Source: Echinarachnius parma
Lineage: Eukaryota > Echinodermata > Echinoidea > Clypeasteroida > Echinarachniidae
Direction: 5' to 3'
Assembly (NCBI GenBank): GCA_037951105.1
Contig: JBAMJV010001359.1
Coordinates: 1 to 64,000 of the forward strand
Length of the DNA stretch: 64,000 nucleotides
Shown here: positions 46,301-51,249 of the stretch, piece by piece
How positions within the stretch are numbered: position 1 is the first letter of the stretch
Layout of the letters: every line of letters begins with the position of its first letter
Position numbers and translations under genes: made by a program
The notes under the pieces: generated by a model
What the model was told of the DNA's origin: nothing
Database searches by the model: none
What the model saw: the letters and a program-made list of their open reading frames with translations, nothing else

Positions 46301-48968
46301 GTACCCTGACACCAATTGAGAATATATTAAACCTAAATGGGTGGTCTTTCTACATCGAGTAACATGCAAGATGGAAACGAAATCATCATTCTACACTTTC
46401 ACCTTGGAGTCTTGAACCAAAACCGGTTTTTGGAACGTGAATCCATCGAGGTTAAATTGTTCCACAAGAACTGTGTATAACTATTCTAATAATGAACCTA
46501 TTAATCACAAATACATTGTAGTTCTGAACAAAACATATTGCAGTCAATGTTTCTTACATGTATGATAGAAACTAGGGCTGAGTCCAAACGAATATCCATC
46601 CGATATCCGACCGTGAAGGTCGGATACCGGATTCAAATTCTTGGATACGGGTATTCGAAAAAATTTGTAATCCTATTCTATAGATTCGGTCGGTCAGAAA
46701 ATGGCACCTTGAACCCTGCTAATCTATTGCTAAAGTAAAGGTATTGTACATGTATCACAAATAGAGCCAAATTTAGAAGAATCAATGATGAGATATCCGA
46801 AGGCTTTTCATCTTGACAGCGGTTTGTAGACTAACATGGCACTGTCCAGCTGATTCCAATTGAAAAAAAACAGACGGATATGGGATATATCCGAAATGTA
46901 AGAAAAATAATAATAAATTATTTTTTTTAATTAATTATTTTACTCGACTCATATCCGTTTATCAAAATATCCGGTTTGACTCAGCACTAATAGAAACAAG
47001 ACCATCATTCTACACTTTCACCTCGAAGCCTTGAATTGGAACCCCATTTTGGAACAAGGTTAAATTGTTCCACAAAAACTTTGTATAACTTTTATAATAA
47101 TGCTTTTATAATAATGAACCTATTAATCACAAATGTGGAATTATTGTTTCTTACATGTATGATAGGGAAAAAAAGTCATCATTGTACACTTTCACCTTGA
47201 AGCCTTGAACTGAAACCCATTTCGGAACATAAATATATTAAGGTTAAATTGTTCCACAAGAACTTTTCTAACAATGAAACTACATTTAGTTCTATAACCT
47301 ACACACAATTCTAAACAAAACATTGCAGTTGTTTGATATTCAATAAACACCTAATTATAAGGTTTACAGTGTAGCCTATTAATCCACTCTAGGTTAATGG
47401 CCCGGTCACATCTGACCGGATTGCGTAAACGTATGCCAAACGTATAGAAAATATGCAAAATAAAATCATTCGGTGACGAACTTAATCTCCATTGTTGCTC
47501 GAAGAACGGATATAAAACGGATTTAACAAACAAAAACGCACGATTACCAGACATCACCGTATGAGTAACGGACAATACCGTACGCGTAACTTACACGAAC
47601 CAGTCAAAACGAATTGTGGACGCATAAGAAACTGACAAAACGTACTTCGAACGTATTTTTTAGCCTGGTCATATCTGACCGGATTGCGAAAACGTATGAC
47701 AAACGAACAGCAAAATTGTCAATCCTTACGTCTCCGTTTTATACGTTTCTTGTCCGTTTCGTGTTCGGTGAATACGTTTTGGTATCGTTTGGCATACGTT
47801 TACTCAATCCGGTCAGATGTGACCGGGCCTTTAGTTGCATGTATATTGCATGGTGGTCTTTCTGCATCATATGAGTTATACATAATATTATGTCGCTTCC
47901 ACTTTGAACTGACAGCATTTTGGAACATAAACCTACATATAGTATACTGTACATACATGATACTCTTCTGCAAAATATAACTCATAATATGCTCCCTACT
48001 AGTTTTTGCAACTCCCATAGTTAACCAATTGCATACTGAGGAAACTGGATGGCCCTGTATTAACTCTATGGGGATTATAAAATCTAGTAGTTAACAGGGT
48101 AATACAGGACCCACCAGGTTCCACTAGGCAATTGGGTTAACATGAAACACAGTTCAAGGAGTATACAGTCATGTATATCTCCCAGAAGTCTGGCTAATAA
48201 ATGTTTATACCAGGGGTGGGAATACAGATATGAATCCAATAAATTTGACTATGAAAATAAATGAAGCCTTCGCTTCACAGAAATGGTGTCACAAATATGG
48301 CAAATTTATGTCTCGGGAGCTTGAAAGGAGAAGATTGTAGCCAAAGTTCATGTTTGTAATAAATGTCAGTGACTTTTTCGAATAAAACAAAAATAATCAA
48401 TTTTAGACTCTTCATAGAAATACCCAGTCTACCCAGTATATGGAAAACTATGTAATACAATATAGTTCACTTCGGTTCATGAATTGACTTTTATTCCTTA
48501 TTCTTAGAGTAATAATGGTAATAGTAATCTAAAGCATTTACATGGGAAAATGATCAAGTAATTGCATTCTGAGGTGTGTCTGCATTATTATTACCATCCA
48601 CATTATTCCCTATTAACCTGTTCCCTACGAGTTTCTGAAATCTCCATAGTCTTTGTACACAACCCACTCGGTTCCCGTAGTCAAGGGGTTAACTTTAAAT
48701 GTGAAAAGAAAACATGCATAAAAGAGTAAATATATCAATGCATACAAATACATAAACAAATAAATAAATAAATAAATAAATACATGAATTAATCAACTAT
48801 CAAATTAATAATTATATTAAAAAAACAAGTAAACCAATTACCTTGCAGGGCAGTTTATGTTATTGCAGCCTCTGGTATGAACCTCTGGTTTCTGTCCCTC
48901 ACAGCTTCCATCTGTGACGGCCTCCCCCGTTTCAAGATTGGTACATTCCAAAACACTTTCTTGCTGTC
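16714..48968 (-). CDS. ADAMTSL: ADAMTS-like secreted matrix protein, 3' seventeen exons (partial)
   Basis: Seventeen exons from 48968 down to 16714 join in phase into 1020 residues plus TGA; the 5' part is beyond the window. Order of domains: half a TSR, eight complete TSRs with an acidic Asn/Gln-rich linker between TSR4 and TSR5, one Ig domain, three TSRs, and a PLAC domain with all six cysteines. There is no metalloprotease or Kunitz domain in view. TSRs followed by Ig, more TSRs and PLAC is the order known in ADAMTSL1 and ADAMTSL3 (punctins), extracellular matrix glycoproteins that bind microfibrils and modulate matrix signalling. Papilin is the main alternative, but it carries Kunitz domains. 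Most TSR introns fall at the same place, in phase 0 just before CSxxCG, so whole-exon duplications keep frame. Truncated exon copies lie beside seven of these exons. Confidence 0.92.
17944..18208. repeat. Large foldback element, arms about 110 bp
   Basis: The left arm ('ctgtctaagacgctt', 'gtgctttgtatagag', 'agaaagctaaaactgaa') is repeated inverted on the right ('cattcagttttagctttct', 'ctatacaaagcac', 'cgtcttagacagg'). The spacer is about 40 bases. This explains the matching open frames on the two strands. Confidence 0.85.
18368..18440 (+). mobile_element. tRNA-Ala-like remnant
   Basis: TAGCTCAGTCAGTAGA, TCTAGCAATCC and CAGGTTTGAATCTCAG are a tRNA A box, anticodon region and B box like those of the cassette at 5515-5643. 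No intact acceptor stem. Confidence 0.5.
18526..18676 (-). CDS. ADAMTSL: ADAMTS-like exon 16: TSR12
   Basis: Acceptor TTTGTAG, phase 0. It encodes CSSTCGMAVQKRKIRC and ends CQVDPCPGE. TSR with six cysteines; the tryptophans of WLSTKWSS are supplied by the previous exon. Donor GGAG|gtcagt, phase 1, matching the PLAC exon. Confidence 0.94.
18890..19228 (-). mobile_element. tRNA-derived SINE, minus orientation
   Basis: Minus strand starts with an A box (TGGCAAGATTGGTAGAGCG) and a B box (GAGTTCGAACCCT). The body has 'ctttgtccttcagcaagac' and ends in 'gtttatatagcgcc' when read on +. A fragment of the same family is near 11640-11870. Confidence 0.8.
19496..19675 (-). CDS. ADAMTSL: ADAMTS-like exon 15: TSR11
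   Basis: Phase 0 at both ends, 60 codons. Starts CNRDCVGVQESLQTRNVYC, contains ICENVDCKPKW and ends TKWSS. The usual SCG is CVG here, so this repeat is divergent at its first turn. Confidence 0.94.
19921..20340. repeat. Recent tandem duplication, 213 bp units
   Basis: 19921-20133 and 20134-20340 differ at very few positions. Each contains 'gaagcttggtcaaacctac', a CATTCAGGACAGG phrase and the left part of the palindromic MITE at 20283-20437. The near identity implies a recent event. Confidence 0.88.
20283..20437. mobile_element. Palindromic MITE (GGCCCTGTAACATAAAG ends)
   Basis: The left GGCCCTGTAACATAAAGATT and the right complement form a near-perfect foldback; the centre is a string of 'atcaatt', 'gtacaatc' and 'cgtacgatc' inverted phrases. 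A truncated left part exists at about 20071-20133 through the tandem duplication. Confidence 0.8.
20469..20682 (-). CDS. ADAMTSL: ADAMTS-like exon 14: TSR10
   Basis: Acceptor TTGAAG, one base completes a lysine codon. It encodes WITSPWNECSVSCGGGTQTR, a textbook TSR core, then a loop and CNLQQCSVHWAMGAWSV. Ends in phase 0, leaving W-x3-W-S-V to lead the next repeat. Confidence 0.95.
20860..21540. repeat. Stacked foldbacks with a 21 bp minisatellite
   Basis: 20861-21051 folds on itself ('cagttgttaact', 'ggaatgttcc', 'atgctat'). 21095-21255 is a second foldback ('aaatgatgcgcag', 'gggtcggt', 'gaattgtttgcac', 'ggtaactatgga'). 21315-21442 has six copies of a unit with 'ttaccggacgcatga'. Outer phrases 'tatagaatggg' (near 21262) and 'cccattctata' (near 21511) pair again. 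Confidence 0.8.
21875..21947 (-). CDS. ADAMTSL: ADAMTS-like exon 13: Pro-rich linker
   Basis: 73 bases, acceptor CATCTTAG, donor CAAA|gtaagc, phases agree with both neighbours. It encodes DPPEPPVQLNNPGVATSPP and a short Ser/Thr tail, a flexible link between Ig and TSR10. Confidence 0.9.
22287..22613 (-). CDS. ADAMTSL: ADAMTS-like exon 12: Ig domain
   Basis: A whole Ig (I-set or C2) domain in one exon with phase 1 at both ends. Key residues are C in ITVKCPV, W in VTWERG, LRIKHAERSDSGVYACVAG with the D-x-G-x-Y-x-C signature, and a closing strand FTLHVQ. The symmetrical phase is usual for shuffled Ig exons. Confidence 0.95.
22690..22775 (-). pseudogene. Truncated copy of the Ig exon start
   Basis: Repeats 'acctcgctg'-to-'ggtgatggtgg' of the Ig exon (22495-22580) with many changes and an in-frame stop. 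It is 75-160 bases beyond the true acceptor and not coding. Confidence 0.75.
23015..23922. repeat. Dispersed repeat with about 130 bp internal units and GGAC tail, copy 1
   Basis: Left end has 'gcgcgcaatcgaaaattatg' and 'cctccgctatcacgcg'. Internal units carry 'gtcctgtgaccttgacc', 'aatctaatcagatcatt' and 'ggttcttgagatatcgcg'. It ends in GGAC repeats and 'aatgcctccggccacttcgt'. A second copy is at 42472-43733. Here the site AAATTAACATG is uninterrupted. Confidence 0.88.
23971..24124. mobile_element. Foldback MITE (TTGTTGCATAAAGAG ends)
   Basis: TTGCATAAAGAGTTGCGAT on the left pairs with 'atcgcacctctttatgca' on the right. The interior 'gcgcctaaaggcgc' is also palindromic. Confidence 0.7.
24170..24323 (-). 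CDS. ADAMTSL: ADAMTS-like exon 11: TSR9
   Basis: Acceptor CCTGCAG, phase 0. It encodes CSASCGVGVRLRSVLC and ends IVCDLPKCT. Six cysteines. The residues before it, LLSQ from exon 10, lack the usual tryptophan. Donor ACAG|gtatgt leads in phase 1 to the Ig exon. Confidence 0.93.
24324..27640 (-). other. Intron between ADAMTS-like exons 10 and 11
   Basis: No exon found in this stretch. 24740-25110 has degenerate internal repeats with 'gtgaaacttacaagat' and 'gggtaaacaa'. The rest is AT-rich without clear repeat boundaries. Confidence 0.45.
27650..28150 (-). pseudogene. Three tandem truncated copies of ADAMTS-like exon 10
   Basis: Units starting near 28049, 27847 and 27650 repeat the second half of exon 10, from about LPNSFCPIP to TKLLSQ, with about 200 bp spacing. 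The two nearest copies keep the CACAG|gt donor. The middle copy has a one-base deletion and the farthest is degraded. None has an acceptor in the right phase, so they look like partial exon copies, not usable exons. Confidence 0.85.
28249..28428 (-). CDS. ADAMTSL: ADAMTS-like exon 10: TSR8
   Basis: 60 codons, phase 0 at both ends. It encodes CSKSCGRGVQTVRLSC, FCPIPQPSTTQTCNEMDC and EWTTKLLSQ. Its symmetrical phase and the truncated copies next to it suggest a duplication-prone exon. Confidence 0.95.
28621..28726 (+). mobile_element. tRNA-like cassette with terminal inverted repeats
   Basis: Bounded by GAGCAGAGAAAA and the complement of GAGCAAAGAAAA. The + strand carries 'ggataGCTAGTC', 'ggaggtttcg' and a B box GGTTCGATCCC followed by GCGGAAG. 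Same design as 5515-5643 and 12916-13042 but opposite orientation to them. Confidence 0.65.
28941..29126 (-). CDS. ADAMTSL: ADAMTS-like exon 9: TSR7
   Basis: 62 codons, phase 0 at both ends. It encodes CSAMCGEGSGNKTRSLAC, CPLPVPHTVEEC and CPPHWMATPSSE. The last residues open TSR8 but with only one tryptophan. Confidence 0.94.
29281..29400. repeat. GAT-rich microsatellite
   Basis: Interrupted GATGAT/GATAAT repeats over about 120 bases in an intron. An ATAT run follows at about 29521-29533. Confidence 0.8.
29749..29965 (-). CDS. ADAMTSL: ADAMTS-like exon 8: TSR6
   Basis: Acceptor TGCCTAG. It encodes WKVFLYGECSASCGPG, a long loop, IPCDGDDC and FWVLGDWSE, ending in phase 0. The WSx core is replaced by LYGE in this repeat. 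Confidence 0.94.
30387..30516 (-). CDS. ADAMTSL: ADAMTS-like exon 7: second half of TSR5
   Basis: Acceptor CAAACAG, donor CAGA|gtaagt. It encodes VQESIVHCVNAFTDEVV and CNEHDCPPE. The intron splits TSR5 after its glycine turn (CIGG) in phase 1, unlike the neighbouring repeats. Confidence 0.93.
30627..30698 (-). other. Duplicated half exon of TSR5; possible in-frame cassette exon
   Basis: A diverged copy of the 5' half of exon 7, about 110 bases upstream of it. It keeps an AG acceptor (CGTATAG) and has a donor G|gtaaat. The 72 bases start and end in phase 1, so inclusion between exons 6 and 7 would add 24 residues (VQESIVRCMNAFNDEV and on) without a stop. It could equally be a dead copy; no expression evidence is available. 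Confidence 0.5.
30700..31729 (-). other. Intron between ADAMTS-like exons 6 and 7
   Basis: No coding signal apart from the exon copy at 30627-30698. No clear repeat boundary. Confidence 0.4.
31730..31954 (-). CDS. ADAMTSL: ADAMTS-like exon 6: acidic linker and start of TSR5
   Basis: Begins with an Asn/Asp/Gln-rich tract (TNDINQDQNQEDITEPNN, then DVTDPN, HTEPNVVNPD) with internal repetition, then the TSR opening IWRYGYTPCTASCIG. Phase 1 donor GGCG|gtaaga joins exon 7. Proline and asparagine repeats suggest a flexible, exposed spacer. Confidence 0.93.
32250..32300 (-). pseudogene. Truncated copy of the end of exon 5
   Basis: 'ttggctgtattgggttcatt' with 'ttggtttgatcaacca' repeats the 3' end of exon 5 (32484-32525). 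It is about 180 bases downstream of that exon in the intron. Confidence 0.65.
32481..32824 (-). CDS. ADAMTSL: ADAMTS-like exon 5: TSR4 plus linker
   Basis: Largest exon seen. It encodes YHVGDWSPCSTSCGQG, CMVSECPIPVQ and a Ser/Thr/Glu-rich tail with the repeat EPNMVDQNQN / EPNMANQ. Acceptor GGAACAG, donor CAAG|gtaaat; phases 2 in and 1 out agree with neighbours. Confidence 0.95.
33473..33545 (-). CDS. ADAMTSL: ADAMTS-like exon 4: charged linker
   Basis: 73 bases coding DRRPHLMTTATPEERRGGEE and a Gln run. Acceptor TTTCCAG, donor CAAG|gtacat. No domain; the phases are the main evidence that it is an exon. Confidence 0.82.
34061..34226 (-). CDS. ADAMTSL: ADAMTS-like exon 3: TSR3
   Basis: Acceptor ATCTGCAG, phase 0. 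It encodes CSVSCGRGISTREIQC, an Ala-rich loop, ICIPGVPC and a basic tail ending VE. Its tryptophan lead (KPEPWSQ) is in exon 2, across an intron of about 10 kb that now holds the DIRS element. Confidence 0.95.
34370..34456 (-). pseudogene. Truncated direct copy of exon 3 (TSR3)
   Basis: Keeps the CTGCAG acceptor and about 26 codons (CSVSCGRGISTREIQCHNHR) at high similarity, then diverges, with no donor at the matching place and a stop soon after. A partial exon duplication. Confidence 0.85.
34515..34650. mobile_element. Diverged pogo/Tigger-like MITE fragment
   Basis: Contains 'ttggccacttgtctg', 'ggaacctgtctatagaggt' and 'agtagccacttt', as in 63305-63478. Ends not preserved. Confidence 0.5.
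34699..34760 (+). pseudogene. Inverted partial copy of exon 3 and its acceptor
   Basis: On the + strand it reads 'atgattctttctatctgcag' and then the first 30 bases of exon 3, the reverse complement of 34195-34258. It stops about 10 bases before the left end of the DIRS element at 34771. It forms a 440-base-spaced inverted pair with exon 3. Confidence 0.85.
34799..34956. repeat. DIRS 3' inverted terminal repeat
   Basis: Reverse complement of 41126-41284 with few differences over about 150 bases, including 'catttgtatatccatttgg' and 'ctcccctatatataccc'. An extra 28 bases (34771-34798) lie outside it and have no counterpart on the other end, as is usual for DIRS. Confidence 0.93.
35002..35096. 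repeat. DIRS internal complementary region
   Basis: 35002-35055 is the reverse complement of the left terminus (34771-34826), and 35051-35096 matches the complement of the right terminus. The two parts meet at TAATC (35051-35055), the complement of the GATTA found at both ends. This is the template expected to align the two ends of the cDNA for circle formation. Confidence 0.92.
35167..36222 (-). CDS. DIRS tyrosine recombinase
   Basis: The recombinase domain runs from about LSERAADFIASSWR (near 36159) to the stop at 35167, about 330 residues. An N-terminal SAM-like part (STRRTYDSRLSRYGVW) precedes the catalytic residues: R in SGQRRSALHAL, H-x-x-R in HETRAMAASW, W in AAYWASSN and the nucleophile Y in SCYLRD. 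It inserts the circular DNA copy. No ATG starts the domain; the frame stays open upstream through the RT region, so translation may depend on frameshifting or coupling. It overlaps the RT frame end by at least 130 bases in the -1 frame. Confidence 0.93.
   Translation of the reverse strand, partial: VPAHAQIGIVASVRVSAGQDGLSERAADFIASSWRLSTRRTYDSRLSRYGVWCRERGCDPRTAHLGKIVDFLIELFDEGLALATVRGYRSAIGAVHAGFPDGSTVASNESISRIMKAFFIKRPPSRSLVPSWDLTRVLQALARAPFEPMAEAPLKQVAVKTAFLLAIASGQRRSALHALSLAKGHVRWERGGVRLIPSPGFIAKNQSAGSPPVEIFLPTISSLSSVRADRLWCPVRALRWYIKRTESVRSSPVLFISSIRPHLPVSTATVSRWLVLAIHAAGDDALVQSPAHAHETRAMAASWALFNGASVDEIKRAAYWASSNTFVSCYLRDVVAGRPSFAEAALAAGSM
36027..38321 (-). CDS. DIRS reverse transcriptase, RNase H and methyltransferase-like protein
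   Basis: An open frame of 764 codons. RT motifs: SPVFLVPKRTGDFRLILNLK, D in DLSDAYLHVPV (about 225), LPFGLKSSP (257-265) and YLDD (289-292). RNase H: TDAS (455), E488, SDNS (512-515) and D564. The region about 576-690 (PGVDLFAS, YAFPPFPLIPLVL, LLVAPMWP) is the DAM/methyltransferase-like domain that follows RNase H in DIRS elements. It overlaps gag by 239 bases in the +1 frame; its first codons lack an ATG, so the true start or frameshift site is unknown. Confidence 0.95.
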   Translation of the reverse strand: MVPVGGVRPATPERFVLRPEARSLPVTDLLRGVVPSPVVVPSPVVVSPPVVSLPRFVDEGRLGALEVADVAVLPPLASHDGGVVASVASGPVGGRLSGFRERWADISVDSFVLSTVAQGLRISLLPSFPGTLRFPTALPQSQVRRAAVWAEIDSLLAKRAIVEVVDSPSLCLSPVFLVPKRTGDFRLILNLKRFNRFVPDVHFRMETLASILPLLEPGEWAASIDLSDAYLHVPVHPHCWRFLGFQVGLRTFQYQVLPFGLKSSPRVFSRLVSAVAGFLRSRGIKIFVYLDDWLVVAPSEAALRRHLAETLELVRSLGFLINERKSELTPSQTPVFLGAELNLVSQLARPAAHRVAAVQDVVLRLRSSPTSPAELWQVFLGHLTSLVDLVPDCRLFIRPVQMFLQAYFRQAVDSPRTRVPFTDEARRACAVWADPQFLSQGKAFRKPSPSVTVTTDASKIGWGAYMGDRYISGLWSPLQADLHSNILEMYAVRLALHEFFPSLRGRAVRVVSDNSTVVAYVNRQGGTRSLPLCRLALDLWTSCREHGVVLLAVHVPGDHNVIADFLSRGRFLPSEWHLHSVVFNQICRTFPCPGVDLFASAINRQLDAYCSRARDPRAWAEDAFSVSWQGIRGYAFPPFPLIPLVLRKVVEDRAELLLVAPMWPARPWFQTLVSLLVALPRSLPPRVDLVVQPLSGLPHPFPRTLRLVLWPLSGCPRARTAFQSALQISSHHHGVFQQDGPTILVSPGTECGAGNGGVIPVLPI
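38083..40155 (-). CDS. DIRS gag-like protein
   Basis: 690 residues from the ATG at 40155 (MTSDDGWVDVLS), chosen because the few codons upstream in frame have no ATG. Low-complexity Pro/Ser/Gly-rich N half, an acidic run (ESEEEEEEVD) in the middle, a central helical region (SLAARMALRLSVYSVSLQDI), and an Arg/Gly-rich C terminus with RGRG motifs that probably bind nucleic acid. It ends at TGA followed by CGG. The frame after that stop remains open to the recombinase stop. Confidence 0.85.
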   Translation of the reverse strand: MTSDDGWVDVLSASSGEGHETGSLRPGSLPPGRSMSVPGEPNLESRSTNSRLTGGRSSSCGTQGYPMARGLVGSPEDGPPIIVGPGDRGVSRGAVPGCNSPMMSGFGHGEQFKTRAISHHTRKSSRKPGKSALSIAFDGRGTPRPVHSKRRTQHGRVTSSPGIPGRGRPVPTRPRVSSPSFAAVSTASRVTYSAAPPGGALAAASHPPRVGGEALSVPRTPRGVPGLIHSSSFPGVGLGFGGLGAPSVAPSSSLGAPPPVRQVADEVRAAPSRAAGVGVPLSPGNEELMRLFQEFLASRSVPSSSLPVEAGPSVPMDVPDGESFPLESEEEEEEVDSPRALQVGRAAEALINFFSPAVTEAESVVPVPQQRIFQSASPPDSSGIPVTADFLRELEAVAESSRPVSGAVKPAAIVPPHHVSAFGIRLEDRDSYFMVPKHSPALLALASSLSGSRATGLQSASFRSADRTWSNVSLAARMALRLSVYSVSLQDILNRADALEMCSEDRESTFNLIRAVEELLFDQIARVVFLACRQRRGLALEALGLGRLIPTPAVAAIPLTGPFLFAGELDNALDAEVSTAKRASEVAGRLRPFRNRPSRREGASPRVSGSFRGSSRRRTSRDSRALRAPARGEVVARDGPPAWGGPFPGRGSFSGRGFSSGRQPAPFRGRGAARRPRGGRRGRPASFGQS
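40235..40440. repeat. Homopolymer-rich leader of the DIRS element
   Basis: Runs of more than 30 T, then T and G runs, between the 5' terminal repeat and gag. Lysine- and proline-rich open frames on the minus strand are artefacts. Lengths here may reflect sequencing error. Confidence 0.85.
40441..41125 (-). other. DIRS 5' leader
   Basis: No convincing frame. This region lies between the 5' terminal repeat and the homopolymer tract and probably contains the untranslated leader. Confidence 0.5.
41126..41285. repeat. DIRS 5' inverted terminal repeat
   Basis: Complement of 34799-34956. TATATATAGGGGAG at 41161 is TATA-like when read on either strand and may serve as promoter, but its role is inferred. 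Confidence 0.9.
41641..41791. mobile_element. Two abutting short TTAA foldbacks
   Basis: Both units contain 'gggctctgtatt', 'ctctatgg', 'aattgcaaaatcttgta' and 'gaacaggttaa'. The second runs from TTAA 41711 to TTAA 41788-41791; the first ends at that same 41711 TTAA. Confidence 0.7.
42472..43733. repeat. Dispersed repeat with about 130 bp internal units and GGAC tail, copy 2
   Basis: Same ends and units as 23015-23922, with about five units instead of four and an intact closing hairpin ('aatgcctccg' pairing with 'cggaggcat' at 43700-43733). The (GGACGTAC)n tract is at 43620-43687. A 158 bp insertion interrupts it at 42552-42709. Confidence 0.88.
42552..42709. mobile_element. 158 bp TTAA insertion with known empty site
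   Basis: Flanked by TTAA at 42548-42551 and 42710-42713. The other copy of the host repeat (23015-23922) has a single TTAA at the same point. Starts AGGGCATCAAGCG and ends in AGTACCT; the inverted ends are weak. It carries GC-rich sequence with ATGGCG/CGCCAT phrases. Confidence 0.85.
43885..43925 (-). pseudogene. Truncated copy of the end of exon 2 (TSR2)
   Basis: Reads LKPEPWSQ|gtgaga on the minus strand, repeating the last 30 bases of exon 2 (44277-44306), with a usable donor but no phase-0 acceptor seen. Confidence 0.7.
44047..44110. repeat. 16 bp minisatellite, four copies
   Basis: Direct repeats of ACAACATGACCAACAC in an intron. Confidence 0.9.
44277..44478 (-). CDS. ADAMTSL: ADAMTS-like exon 2: TSR2 and lead of TSR3
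   Basis: Acceptor TTTCACAG. It encodes WEPEPWGICTVSCGTGTHIR, VQSCNTDPCPYW and KPEPWSQ, ending in phase 0. Canonical tryptophan spacing (W-x4-W) and six cysteines. One base completes the arginine codon begun in exon 1. Confidence 0.96.
46117..46214. mobile_element. Short foldback with CATTCAGGACTG-type ends
   Basis: Starts GGTTAATAAACTGTTCAAGAC and ends in TCTAAACAGGTTAA. Relatives at 53711-53802, 54637-54718, 59041-59131 and 62637-62725 share 'taacatg', 'ccatagaccccag' and 'ccagtcctg'. Confidence 0.55.
46573..46989. mobile_element. Non-autonomous hAT element, 417 bp, with 8 bp target duplication
   Basis: Ends TAGGGCTGAGTC and GACTCAGCACTA are inverted, flanked by ATAGAAAC at 46565-46572 and 46990-46997. 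An eight-base duplication and a TAGGG-type end are hAT marks. No transposase frame. Confidence 0.88.
47399..47829. mobile_element. Inverted-repeat element with GGCCCGGTCACAT ends
   Basis: The first 45 bases (GGCCCGGTCACATCTGACCGG and on) are repeated inverted at the right end. A second left-end-like copy starts near 47662, so it may be a composite of two elements. A shorter relative is at 53412-53637. Confidence 0.82.
48842..48968 (-). CDS. ADAMTSL: ADAMTS-like exon 1 of the visible set: second half of TSR1
   Basis: Acceptor CAACTACAG, donor CAAG|gtaatt. It encodes QQESVLECTNLETGEAV, CEGQKPEVHTRGC and NCPAR, the C-terminal half of a TSR. The CSxxCG half must lie in an exon further 5'. I found none between 49000 and 64000, so that intron is at least 15 kb. 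Confidence 0.93.
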
Positions 48969-49692
48969 CTGTAGTTGACACACAAATAGAAAAAAAGGTA
49001 TGTTTTTTTAATCTACAAGTTTACACAAGTTTAAACATCAAATTTAACAAGAAAAGAAAATAATGTTTTGGGGGGAGGCCCAAAATAATGTATAATGGTC
49101 CATTAATTCAGCAATGTTTATTGGCCCAGTATAATTTTCTTCCTCTTTTAATATACAGTAAATATACCATAATAGTAGATCTTCATATTTTCTCAAATTG
49201 TTTTAAAAATATTTTCTCTCATGCCAAATCATCATAATCTCCTTCTTATAGTTTAATAAAGACACTATAAGTACCCCCACCCCTCTCTCAACAAGTCTCA
49301 AGTAAATGCCTTAACCCTATAAAGTCTGGATTTGCAATCCATCTTTTTTTCGATAATGAGGATCACTTCTGGATTTGTATGTGCTATTAACTGGGAACCT
49401 TGAGGAATCCGGAATGTGCTGGGAGGGGTGGCATCGTTGGGCCATTTGACAACATTTAATCGTTCCCTCATTAGCGATAATAATGCGGGCAGATGTGGTT
49501 AATTGGTGGGGATAGGAAGAGAGTTAGCAGCTGTGGTTACTTAGAAATGGAATTCCCTTTCCATGATGTCCAAGAGAGTACTGGAATTTTCCTGATGTGA
49601 AGCATGTTAGTTTCTACTTGAACATCATGTCAGTTAGTACCTAAGTATTATGTTGTAATGATTTGAAGACACTACCTTAGCACAAAGCTTAA

Positions 49693-50051
49693 AGTGAGGC
49701 CTGTAAAGTGTCAGATATTGCCCAAAATGACATTTGAGACTTCAATCCTGTACCAAAATCATTGTAAGATACGTCCGAATGATGTGTGAAAGTTTCATTG
49801 AAAAAGAACACTGCTTTCCTGGTTAAATAAGCGAAAATATGCGTCAGCTTTTACAACGGACGTTTATGAGGTTTATGACCGTTTGTTAACGCTTTTGAGC
49901 TGAATGATAGATATCGTCATACTAAAGGGGCATTTGAAAAAATCTAACCCTATTTTATTCTTCTTTTACCATAAGCTAAACAACACGGTAGAAGAGAAAC
50001 GAGGAAGCTCTAAGTAATTTTCGTGGAGTTAGACACTTTACAGGCCTCACT
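49693..50051. mobile_element. TTAA-flanked MITE, family C, perfect 21 bp inverted ends
   Basis: TTAA at 49689-49692 and 50052-50055 bracket ends reading AAGTGAGGCCTGTAAAGTGTC inward from both sides without mismatch. 359 bp, non-coding. Single copy in this window. Confidence 0.88.
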
Positions 50052-50448
50052 TTAATCTAGAGAGTATACACAACACTTTGGTCTCAAACATTTTGTTTGA
50101 AGTTGAAAGTAGGATATTTCATATGACCTATCACCAACAAGTTCAAGAATGTGGTTTGCTGTGCAGTTAACTAATTCCTTCCCCCTCCTTAATAGTTCAT
50201 CAAATGACTATCAAATTAGAGCTCATTACAACACTATCCATGTGTCTCAAGGAACTCTAGTCTATTGTAATTATTTCCAAGCTATGAAACATCAAACAAA
50301 ATACAAAAGTAATGTAAAAAACTGCTGAAAATTGCTTCTTCGCTATAAGGCAAGTGTAATAAAATATAAGTCAACATGTTGTGTAGCAGCGCTTTCAAAT
50401 TTAGCAGATCCTTCGTCTAGGCAGAGAAATGACAAGTACTGTACTTAA

Positions 50449-50866
50449 AGGGGACCACCAGGCAAAGAACAACAAATAACTATTGGTACCGTTGTGTGAT
50501 ATTACATAGATGGTCAACACTTTGCAAAGGGTTGTGTAATTCATATTTCATAACAATACAATTAATTACCCTAACTTACAGAACCATCATTATCTGATGG
50601 TTCCGTATGCGCCCAACGTCTGAGAGTGCGCCAATTCTATTCACGCGTATGTTTGGAGACAATAGAATCATGGACGATTCATTCCCCCTGGACAAAGGTA
50701 GTCTTCGTATATATGCAGACCCATGAACGCATGTAGAATGGTGACCTTTTTTTCCAATTATATAATTTGTTTCTGGAAACATATTTTTCTGAACTTGTTA
50801 GTGGAATAGACTACTAAAGATGTTACCTTTCATTTATAAGAATATTATTTTTGGGTGGTGGTACCC
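50449..50866. mobile_element. TTAA-type MITE, family D copy 1
   Basis: Begins after TTAA with AGGGGACCACCAGGCAAAG and ends GGGTGGTGGTACCCT; the right TTAA has decayed to TGAA. Other copies are at 61290-61675 (reverse) and 62899-63300. Confidence 0.8.
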
Positions 50867-51249
50867 TTGAAACAAGGAATTATATACATAAAACGGGTAG
50901 AGACAAAAAATAAATATCAAGTGGTGACTAGTTGTGTTTATTACTTTTAGGTTTGATTTATCTTCTTTTTTTTTATTCCAAAGTCCATAACTCTAAAGTT
51001 TCATCCGATTCTCAAATATGAAATTGTATTATTATGAATATGAATGAATTTGAACAAATTATATAAGCTCTGTAATAGTGTTATGGGAATTTGTGCCAAG
51101 AAAATATGGAATGATGCAAAGATGTATTTTGATCAACAATAACAACACATCAAGCAAATAAAACAATATTGATATTTTTTGAAGTAACATTATCTTTCTC
51201 TTGACCTTTCTTGCACCAGCGAGTTCAATCAAATGTTAGAACACACTGT

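Larger units (their letters stand above)
44479..48841 (-). other. Intron between ADAMTS-like exons 1 and 2 of the visible set
   Basis: Contains a tRNA-like cassette start (about 45013), short TTAA foldbacks, a hAT MITE (46573-46989) and a large inverted-repeat element (47399-47829). No exon seen. Confidence 0.5.
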
